From assembly GCA_905210525.1 (NCBI GenBank), contig CAJLXE010000114.1:1-5743 (forward strand): DNA of 5,743 nt. The letters run 5' to 3'. The notes under the pieces were generated by a model that made no database searches, was not told the origin of the DNA, and saw nothing but the letters and a program-made list of their open reading frames with translations. Below, piece by piece: positions 1 to 5,127 of the stretch; positions within the stretch are counted from its first letter, which is position 1, and every line of letters begins with the position of its first letter. This DNA comes from an uncultured Clostridia bacterium (GTDB taxonomy: Bacteria > Bacillota > Clostridia > HGM11327). Made by a program: the position numbers and the translations under genes.

Positions 1-1
1 A

Positions 2-67
2 AGCCAATGGATAAGACAGCTCAATATACATCTCACAATAGGCAGACACGTTTTTGCAAGAGGATGA
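2..67 (+). CDS. sleB: C-terminal end of a SleB-like spore cortex-lytic enzyme (partial, 5' end outside window)
   Basis: The frame entering from the left edge encodes 21 residues ending in TIGRHVFARG and a TGA stop. It reads SQWI, then about ten residues, then IGRHVFA. From memory, SleB/CwlJ-type hydrolases often end in a W-I...IG-H-F segment, and sleB usually lies directly upstream of ypeB, as here (24 nt between this stop and the ypeB start). The family is a peptidoglycan hydrolase stored in the dormant spore that degrades cortex during germination. The catalytic part is outside the window, so the call rests on a short C-terminal match plus gene order. It could be another gene by chance. Confidence 0.5.
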   Translation, partial: SQWIRQLNIHLTIGRHVFARG

Positions 68-91
68 CGATAAGAAAGGAATTAAAATCAA

Positions 92-1447
92 ATGAAAACA
101 AGATATAAAATCCTGTATTTTCTTCTGGGCGTGTCGGTAATAGCCAACATAGGTCTTGTATGCACTTCCATGAATAAGCCCGAAGGCGGAAAATACGCGG
201 AAAATACAATGTACAATGTATATGAACAGAATCTCAATTCGCTTTCCGCACGCTGCTATGACCTTGAACAGGGTCTTTCAAAGCTCGGCGTTTGCAATCA
301 GGCGGAACAGTCGGTAAGGATTCTTACGGATATAATAGACGATTCGGGCGCGGCGGTAACATCCCTGAGTACTCTTCCCCTTTACCCGGAATACGTCGCA
401 AAGCTCAACCGATATCTTAATCAGGTTTCGGATTATTCAAAATATATGCTGTTTATGTCTGCCGACGGAAGCGTTCCGTCCGAAAAGTGTTCGGACAATA
501 TAAACGCTTTGCATAAATCGGTAACCGCAGTCAACAAGGCTCTCGGAGAACTTGCCGAAAAACTCAAGTCTTCTCCTATGCAGTGGTCCGAACTTATGGC
601 AAACGACATCACGGAATTTGATATGCTCGATAATATATTTTCGTCAACCATGGAATCTATACAGACAGAGAGCATAGACTATCCTACGCTTATATATGAC
701 GGACCGTTTTCGGATTCCGTTGTAAATAAAAAAATAGACGAAAAAGAAGACAAAAATATATCAAAGGAACAGGCAACGGATATATTCAAGAAGTTCATAA
801 AGGCAGGTTCCGAATACGCGGTATATGACGTGAGCGAATGCAGCGGAACAATAGACACATGGTGCGTCACTTTAGAGAAAAACGGCGAATATTGCTACGG
901 AAGCGTTGCAAAGAAAACAGGTAATGTTGTTTCGTTTATAAACAACGGTCAATGCTACGAACAGAAAATATCAAAAACAGACGCTATAAAAGTTGCCGAG
1001 GAATTTCTCAATGCTAACGGCTACGAAAACATGAAGCCGCAGTACTGCCAGATATCAAACGGAAACGCAACGATAAACTTCGTATACAGTAAGGACGGCA
1101 CTCTCATTTACCCCGATATGGTTAAGGTAAGAGTAGATATGTGCAACAGCATAGTAAACGGCTTTGAAGGAATGTCATATTATGCCAATCACGCCAAAAC
1201 CGGAAGCCTCAATCTGAACGGAAGCTGTTCATTGGAAAGTACGCAGAAGCTGCTCGCGGCAGCGCTTAAGGTAACAAGCAGCTGTACGGCGGTGATTCCG
1301 ACTGAGGGCGGTGGCGAACTTTTGTGCTATGAATTCAGATGTAAGATGGGCAACGACACTTATGTTGTGTATTTTGACGCAAACAGCCAAAAACAGGTGA
1401 AAATATTTAAAATATTGTCTACCGAAAACGGAGACTTTGTAGTATAA
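92..1447 (+). CDS. ypeB: Spore germination protein YpeB (PepSY-repeat, membrane-anchored)
   Basis: This is a 451-residue protein. Residues 7-27 form one hydrophobic segment, taken as an uncleaved signal anchor. Residues 35-195 are a helical region with the periodic Leu/Asn/Ser pattern of the YpeB N-terminal domain. At 197-210 is YPTLIYDGPFSDSV, the family hallmark that leads into the C-terminal repeats. Three PepSY-like repeats follow, roughly 223-284, 293-365 and 380-443. The length matches the usual ~450 residues. In Bacillus, YpeB and SleB depend on each other for incorporation and stability in the spore, and YpeB is thought to hold SleB in check until germination. The start at 92 is backed by AAAGGA at 75-80, 11 nt upstream. 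The short gap after the SleB-like end supports one operon. The protein has 14 cysteines, many for an exported protein. Expression late in sporulation from a promoter outside the window is expected but not visible. Confidence 0.93.
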   Translation: MKTRYKILYFLLGVSVIANIGLVCTSMNKPEGGKYAENTMYNVYEQNLNSLSARCYDLEQGLSKLGVCNQAEQSVRILTDIIDDSGAAVTSLSTLPLYPEYVAKLNRYLNQVSDYSKYMLFMSADGSVPSEKCSDNINALHKSVTAVNKALGELAEKLKSSPMQWSELMANDITEFDMLDNIFSSTMESIQTESIDYPTLIYDGPFSDSVVNKKIDEKEDKNISKEQATDIFKKFIKAGSEYAVYDVSECSGTIDTWCVTLEKNGEYCYGSVAKKTGNVVSFINNGQCYEQKISKTDAIKVAEEFLNANGYENMKPQYCQISNGNATINFVYSKDGTLIYPDMVKVRVDMCNSIVNGFEGMSYYANHAKTGSLNLNGSCSLESTQKLLAAALKVTSSCTAVIPTEGGGELLCYEFRCKMGNDTYVVYFDANSQKQVKIFKILSTENGDFVV

Positions 1448-1453
1448 TATAAT
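1443..1453 (+). promoter_or_regulatory. Possible -10 elements of a ddl promoter (weak)
   Basis: Two overlapping TATAAT hexamers (1443-1448 and 1448-1453) lie across the end of ypeB. No good -35 hexamer sits 16-18 nt upstream; the nearest TTG-like match (TTGTCT, 1415-1420) is 22 nt from the first and 27 nt from the second. If used, transcription would start near 1455-1460, just before the hairpin at 1465. This would let ddl be expressed in growing cells independently of sporulation-specific ypeB. Perfect -10 matches arise easily in AT-rich DNA, so this is tentative. Confidence 0.25.
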
Positions 1454-1464
1454 AGTTAATCAGA

Positions 1465-1506
1465 TTTGTGTAAGGATACCCGAAAGTAAGGGTGTCCTTG
1501 CGCAAA
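1465..1506 (+). promoter_or_regulatory. 17-bp RNA hairpin in the ddl leader, just upstream of its ribosome-binding site
   Basis: Arms 1465-1481 (TTTGTGTAAGGATACCC) and 1490-1506 (GGGTGTCCTTGCGCAAA) pair over 17 bp without a break, closing an 8-nt loop (GAAAGTAA). Three of the pairs are G-U wobbles (1469/1502, 1471/1500, 1477/1494), each with U in the 5' arm. They hold only in + strand RNA and would be A-C mismatches in the opposite transcript, so the structure is oriented with ypeB-ddl. No T-tract follows, so it is not a standard intrinsic terminator. The stem ends 6 nt before the ddl ribosome-binding site (AGAGG, 1513-1517). It could stabilise the 5' end of ddl mRNA, be an RNase processing site between ypeB and ddl, or tune ddl translation. 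Confidence 0.6.
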
Positions 1507-1527
1507 CGGAAAAGAGGTTTGTATCAT

Positions 1528-2607
1528 ATGTCAAAATTAAATGCCGCCGTTATTTTCGGCGGACGCTCAAACGAACATGACGTATCTGTTCAGTCTGCAA
1601 AATCCGTCATAAAGCATATAAACGCAGACAAATACACTATTCACCTCATAGGAATAACCCGCACCGGCGAGTGGAAGCTTTACAAAGGCGTCGCTGACGA
1701 TATAGAAGAATGGGAAAATAATTCCGAAGCAATAGCTTTGCCTCCGGATCCGTCATACAAAGGATATTTTCTTATAAACAATCCCGAAAAAATACATAAG
1801 ATAGACGTGGCGTTCCCTGTTATGCACGGAACGTATGCAGAGGACGGAACTATACAGAGCGTGCTTGAACTTGCGGAAATTCCTTATGTCGGTTCCGGCG
1901 TATTATCCTCCGCTGTTGTCATGGATAAGGTAATCGCAAAACAGGTATGCGGTTATGCCGGTATTCCTCAGTGCAGATTCATGAGCACGGAAAAGTCAGA
2001 ATGGTTCAAAGACGCAAAGCGTATTGTAACGGAATTTGAAGCGGCGCTCGGTTATCCGATGTTCGTAAAACCCGCAAACATGGGGTCAAGCGTGGGAATA
2101 AGCAAGGCAAAGGATCGTGACGACCTTATCGAAGCCATAAACGAAGCTTTCCGGTTTGACAGAAAGATAATTGTTGAAGAATTTATTGACGGCACTGAGA
2201 TAGAATGTGCCGTAATAGGCAATGACGAATGTATGGCGTCGATACCGGGCGAAATCGTTTCCGCAAAGGAATTTTATGATTATGAAGCAAAGTATGACGA
2301 TAAATTTGATTCGGCAATATATATTCCGGCAAGAATTTCTCCCGAAAAAATCGAAGAAGTGCGTTCTTTAGCATTGAAGACGTATAAGACGCTTAATTGC
2401 AGAGGTCTGGCAAGAGTTGATTTCTTTATAACTAAAAAGGATTCAAGAGTGCTTCTCAACGAAGCCAATTCACTTCCGGGATTTACAAATATAAGTATGT
2501 ATCCGAAAATGATGATAAATATGGGAATGACGTATGAACAGCTCATCGACAAGCTGTTTATGCTTGCTTTGGAAAATTACAGTGACAAAAGTAAAATAGA
2601 GTATTGA
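1528..2607 (+). CDS. ddl: D-alanine--D-alanine ligase
   Basis: This 359-residue ATP-grasp enzyme joins two D-alanines in the cytoplasm for UDP-MurNAc-pentapeptide synthesis; it is the target of D-cycloserine. Visible motifs are GGRSNEHDVS (11-20, first D-Ala site), HGTYAEDGTIQ (100-110), YVGSGVLSSAVVMDK (120-134), the ATP-binding region KPANMGSSVGISK (181-193), EEFIDGTEIECAVIG (217-231), FYDYEAKY (249-256), RVDFF (296-300) and LLNEANSLPGFT (309-320, Mg2+/ATP). The Tyr-containing FYDYEAKY loop is the form seen in D-Ala-D-Ala ligases rather than VanA/VanB D-Ala-D-Lac ligases. Residue 104 is Ala where GEDG is usual. The ATG at 1528 is chosen because AGAGG (1513-1517) precedes it at normal spacing and family homology starts there. 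An in-frame GTG at 1492 lies inside the hairpin and would add 12 basic residues. Confidence 0.95.
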   Translation: MSKLNAAVIFGGRSNEHDVSVQSAKSVIKHINADKYTIHLIGITRTGEWKLYKGVADDIEEWENNSEAIALPPDPSYKGYFLINNPEKIHKIDVAFPVMHGTYAEDGTIQSVLELAEIPYVGSGVLSSAVVMDKVIAKQVCGYAGIPQCRFMSTEKSEWFKDAKRIVTEFEAALGYPMFVKPANMGSSVGISKAKDRDDLIEAINEAFRFDRKIIVEEFIDGTEIECAVIGNDECMASIPGEIVSAKEFYDYEAKYDDKFDSAIYIPARISPEKIEEVRSLALKTYKTLNCRGLARVDFFITKKDSRVLLNEANSLPGFTNISMYPKMMINMGMTYEQLIDKLFMLALENYSDKSKIEY

Positions 2608-2609
2608 TT

Positions 2610-3173
2610 ATGGATGAATTTATTTGTAAGATAAAAGAAGAAGCCGAAAAGGCAATAACGGAGCTTATTGAAGCTTCGGAAATAAAAAAAGGTGAAATAT
2701 TGGTTATAGGCTGTTCCACAAGCGAGATAATGGGAAGCAAAATAGGCACAAATTCCGCATACGATACGGCACGGGAAATTTTTGAAACAATTTATCCCAT
2801 ATGTCTCAAAAAAGGAATTTATATTGCGGCGCAATGCTGTGAACACCTTAACAGAGCGCTCATAACGGAACGCGAGGCGGCGGAAAAATTCGGTTATGAA
2901 TCGGTATGCGTGGTTCCGAAGCCCAAGGCAGGCGGTTCGTTTGCCACAACGGCGTATCTGCACTTCAGCGATCCGGTTGCGGTTGAGCATATAAAGGCTT
3001 CGGCAGGCATAGATATCGGCGGTACGCTGATAGGAATGCACCTTAAAGATGTTGCGGTTCCGGTGCGTCTCGGCATAAACAAAATAGGTTATGCAAATAT
3101 AACCTGTGCACGCACACGTCCCAAATACATAGGCGGACCGAGAGCGGTATATACAAAAGACGATATAAAATAA
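2610..3173 (+). CDS. ywlG: UPF0340 / TIGR01440 family protein, YwlG-like
   Basis: This 187-residue protein is close to the ~180 residues of B. subtilis YwlG. Its conserved blocks are GCSTSEIMGSKIG (34-46), AAQCCEHLNRAL (73-84), VVPKPKAGGSFATTAY (101-116) and a GIDIGGTLIGMHLKDVAVPV stretch (about 123-142). The family is highly conserved in Firmicutes, but I know of no established biochemical function. The Cys-Cys-Glu-His cluster and Gly-rich segments look like a binding or active site; that is inference. There is no signal peptide or membrane segment. The ATG at 2610 is 2 nt after the ddl stop with AGAG at 2598-2601 upstream, so translational coupling to ddl is likely. A TTG at 2604, overlapping the ddl stop, could add two residues but is less likely. 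A terminator follows 35 nt later. Confidence 0.92.
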   Translation: MDEFICKIKEEAEKAITELIEASEIKKGEILVIGCSTSEIMGSKIGTNSAYDTAREIFETIYPICLKKGIYIAAQCCEHLNRALITEREAAEKFGYESVCVVPKPKAGGSFATTAYLHFSDPVAVEHIKASAGIDIGGTLIGMHLKDVAVPVRLGINKIGYANITCARTRPKYIGGPRAVYTKDDIK

Positions 3174-3208
3174 AACACGTCTGCTCTGTCATTCACTAAA
3201 AAATACGA

Positions 3209-3249
3209 GGGTTACCGTAAAAAACAAATTCATTTACGGTAACCCTTTT
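3209..3249 (+). terminator. Rho-independent terminator after ywlG, probably bidirectional
   Basis: A perfect 13-bp stem, GGGTTACCGTAAA (3209-3221) with TTTACGGTAACCC (3233-3245), encloses an 11-nt loop and is followed by TTTT (3246-3249). It ends the ypeB-ddl-ywlG side. Read on the other strand, the same stem is followed after a 5-nt spacer by a run of six T, so it can also stop transcription coming from the convergent restriction locus whose last gene ends at 3353. The remaining 3250-3352 holds nothing else that I recognise. Confidence 0.88.
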
Positions 3250-3352
3250 CGCATCCATAAAAAATTCCGTTACAAAAACCTTCTCGTCCGAAAACACTTT
3301 ATTTTGTCCTATAATCATTCTCCGTCGTTCGTGATAAATAATATACTGTTGA

Positions 3353-4003
3353 TCATTTTTTTAACACAAACAAATACTCATGTGCAATTAATAAAAAATT
3401 ATATTTTACACTACTGGTTTTCCAATATCCTGTCGCCTTACAATTGTGTTGTTGTTTGATAATCAATTCTTTAAGTTTAAACCCGGCTTCTTCAAAGATA
3501 TGCATAACATCAAATGACATCGGTATCATATAACCTTTTTGACGTGTGTCCCCCATAAGAACCGCACAGAACTTGTCCTTTTTCAGAACACGGTAGCTTT
3601 CTGCAGCTACTTTTTTCATTTCCTCAAGAAAATCTTTTACTTTTAACAAAGACAAATCTTTAGAGATATCCTCGCTGTACCTAATAATATCAGCATAAGG
3701 GGGGTGGGTACATATTAAATCAATACTATTATCCGGTACAAAATAAAGATTTCTTGCATCGCCTTTGTGCAGATATACTTTTCCATTTGCACCTTCGTGT
3801 TCAAATGAAGTTTTTTCCTTACAACGAGCAAGAGCAATGTCGTTAACATCTACACCGATAATGTTTCTGTTAAGTAATTTTGATTCAACAAGTGTTATTT
3901 CTCCATTGGTAAGATCATTAACATGGGAACATCTATAAGTCCTTAATTTTTGACAGAACACATCCTCTTTCTTCTGTTGCTTCCGAAAATGAATCGTACT
4001 CAT
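3353..4003 (-). CDS. DNA methyltransferase-like protein, N-terminus abnormal, SAM motif I apparently missing (likely damaged)
   Basis: This 216-residue frame has the core of an amino-methylating DNA methyltransferase (N6-adenine or N4-cytosine; some such proteins are labelled TRM11-like). Visible are LVESKLLNRNIIGVDVND (38-55, the strand ending in the acidic SAM-ribose contact D52), KGDARNL (80-86, motif III), DLICTHPPYADIIRYS (95-110, catalytic motif IV with HPPY in place of DPPY), YRVLKKDKFCAVLMGDTR (137-154), KQQHNCKATGYWK (183-195) and NFLLIAHEYLFV (202-213). The usual DPFxGSGTT motif I should precede TLVESK, but the frame reads VNDLTNGEITLVESK. The first ~35 residues resemble nothing I know, and another frame looks equally protein-like over the same bases (stop at 3933-3935). 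I infer an internal deletion or frameshift, leaving a probably inactive enzyme. The start ATG at 4003 has no good ribosome-binding site. Target sequence is unknown. Confidence 0.72.
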   Translation of the reverse strand: MSTIHFRKQQKKEDVFCQKLRTYRCSHVNDLTNGEITLVESKLLNRNIIGVDVNDIALARCKEKTSFEHEGANGKVYLHKGDARNLYFVPDNSIDLICTHPPYADIIRYSEDISKDLSLLKVKDFLEEMKKVAAESYRVLKKDKFCAVLMGDTRQKGYMIPMSFDVMHIFEEAGFKLKELIIKQQHNCKATGYWKTSSVKYNFLLIAHEYLFVLKK

Positions 4004-4146
4004 ATTCTTCGTTGATATTTGATATAATGATTGAATTGTGCGTTATCTTCACTATGCATGCCCCGGAGTTTTTTAATAATACCGCTTAATATAACGAAGT
4101 GGCCGTGTATATCAAGAATTTGGATATCGTATTTTCGTAGAACCTC
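4000..4146 (-). pseudogene. Possible decayed 5' part of a gene (open frame without start codon)
   Basis: After the stop of the DpnD/PcfM-like gene, the same frame stays open for 48 codons until a TGA that overlaps the ATG of the methyltransferase frame (ATGA). The translation looks protein-like, for example KYDIQILDIHGHFVIL followed by a basic and polar stretch ending in YIKYQRRI. It has no ATG, GTG or TTG near the strong Shine-Dalgarno at 4143-4148; its only ATG is deep inside (4057-4059). A second frame with protein-like sequence (INEEYEYDSFSEATEERG...) overlaps its end and runs on to a stop at 3933-3935. This fits a small gene, or the true N-terminal part of the methyltransferase, broken by frameshift and start loss. 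I do not recognise the family. It may also be chance openness of a short stretch. Confidence 0.3.
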
Positions 4147-4148
4147 CT
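4143..4148 (-). promoter_or_regulatory. Strong Shine-Dalgarno (AGGAGG) with no start codon in range
   Basis: A perfect AGGAGG lies across the stop codon of the DpnD/PcfM-like gene, which is where the ribosome-binding site of a tightly packed next gene would be. In the following 5-15 nt there is no ATG, GTG or TTG; ACG and ATA triplets are the closest. The next annotated frame begins 140 nt away. It may be a relic of a lost or mutated gene start. Confidence 0.5.
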
Positions 4149-4347
4149 AAAACTCACACCATTCTGTCGCATCTTCATTTGGCGCAACAACTGCCATTTG
4201 CTTTGCACATAGTTCGGCGTTGTCTAATACGAATGCGCCAGATTTATATAGTTTTTCTGCTACTTCCATAGCTTCCTCTGCTGTTTCGGCTACCACCTCG
4301 AAATCTTGACAAATCATCTCTTCTATGGCAATCACAAACTTTTTCAT
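4147..4347 (-). CDS. Small acidic DpnD/PcfM-like protein
   Basis: This is a 66-residue protein. Residues 1-45 (MKKFVIAIEEMICQDFEVVA, then an EEA-rich helix and a YKSGAFVLD segment) match the DpnD-PcfM-like pattern as I remember it: a beta strand, an alternating acidic/hydrophobic strand, a helix with EEAxxxAEKLY, then a (F/I)VLD strand. The family takes its name from the gene beside dpnC in the pneumococcal DpnI cassette, so the position immediately after a DpnI gene is strong support. Its function is unknown to me. It carries 15 acidic and 5 basic residues. The start ATG directly abuts the dpnI stop (TAG-ATG), with GGAG at the end of dpnI as ribosome-binding site, so the two genes are translationally coupled. 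Confidence 0.75.
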   Translation of the reverse strand: MKKFVIAIEEMICQDFEVVAETAEEAMEVAEKLYKSGAFVLDNAELCAKQMAVVAPNEDATEWCEF

Positions 4348-5127
4348 CTATCTTTCTCCGTTCATCTTCAAATACCGCCCATTACCTAAAAATTGAACAA
4401 ACCCTTTATCTCGCAAAAACTGCACCTGTTGTCTAATTTTGGGCTTGACATTATGATTTTCGGGATGTTTCAGTTGCAGTTCCTTCTCAAAACAATACAT
4501 ATCCTGCAAGGTGAATTGCTGTGTGCAAATTCTGTTTACGCAGTTTAAGACATCCATAAGCCAACCACGACTATTCACATCCCTGACTTCCAATCTATTG
4601 CTTAAGCTAACTTTTCTTACCACCTGTACAAAGTCAGCGACATATCTATTCGAAACAATTGGTATTTTCCCTTGTTCCGGGATTTTATCTATGATAATAT
4701 TGCACCCAACCCAACCAGCACGTTGAGCATTTTCGGTCAAGGGCTTTCTCTTTTCTATAATATCCGGCACAAGGAAATGCTTTGGAATAAATATCAAATC
4801 CTCAACAGAGTGTTCCGATTTAGAATAACTCATGAAGAAGAAATCAGGGTTATTATTGCTTGTAATCCGTTCTATCATCGTTGTGTATGCACCATCATTT
4901 ATTTTAACGCCAAGTGTTCCTGATTTGCTTTTTAGTTCAAACTCACTGTGACATTGCGGGCAAAAGAAATCAGCTACAGGACAATTATTTTCAAACTGCT
5001 CAATATGCAATCTTCCACACCGGGGACAATACATGTTTCTTTTGACCCAATTTTCGGTTAGCAACCGTGCAATTTGCGAATTGGAGTGATATTTTGTGAT
5101 TACACTGGTATCAAACTTTAGATCCAT
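4348..5127 (-). CDS. dpnC: DpnI-type methyl-directed restriction endonuclease (cuts Gm6ATC)
   Basis: This 259-residue protein is collinear with pneumococcal DpnI (about 254 residues). Features in order: SNSQIARLLTENWV (15-28); zinc-binding cysteines C34, C37, C56 and C59; the PD-(D/E)XK nuclease core PVADFF...EFELKSK with D53, E64 and K66 at the DpnI spacing; NDGAYTTM (77-84); RAGWVGCN (136-143), whose W139 corresponds to the DpnI tryptophan implicated in sensing the methyl group; and a C-terminal winged-helix domain (about 186-255) with SRGWLMDVLNC, FTLQDMYCFE and KIRQQVQFLRDKG. All catalytic and zinc residues are present, so it should be active. DpnI cuts GATC only when adenine is methylated, destroying incoming Dam-modified DNA while sparing an unmethylated host. 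The start at 5127 is set by GGAG at 5137-5140 and by homology from residue 1. It overlaps the preceding dam frame by 17 nt. Confidence 0.95.
   Translation of the reverse strand: MDLKFDTSVITKYHSNSQIARLLTENWVKRNMYCPRCGRLHIEQFENNCPVADFFCPQCHSEFELKSKSGTLGVKINDGAYTTMIERITSNNNPDFFFMSYSKSEHSVEDLIFIPKHFLVPDIIEKRKPLTENAQRAGWVGCNIIIDKIPEQGKIPIVSNRYVADFVQVVRKVSLSNRLEVRDVNSRGWLMDVLNCVNRICTQQFTLQDMYCFEKELQLKHPENHNVKPKIRQQVQFLRDKGFVQFLGNGRYLKMNGER

Noticed and set aside
1465..1506. Rho-independent terminator after ypeB
   Set aside because: The stem is strong, but it is followed by GCGCAAACGG and not a T-tract, and ddl's ribosome-binding site comes right after it.
1492..1527. Upstream GTG start for ddl adding 12 residues (MSLRKRKRGLYH)
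   Set aside because: It lies inside the hairpin arm, has no ribosome-binding site, and family homology begins at the ATG at 1528, which has AGAGG upstream.
2577..3041. 154-codon open frame on the - strand opposite ywlG
   Set aside because: Antisense to a well-conserved gene; the translation is rich in Cys, Tyr, Phe and Arg with no recognisable domain, as expected of a shadow frame.
3353..4003. DpnA (single-strand GATC methylase of the DpnII system)
   Set aside because: DpnA has the catalytic DPPY before the SAM motif; here the order is SAM fold first, then HPPY, and the C-terminal blocks differ.
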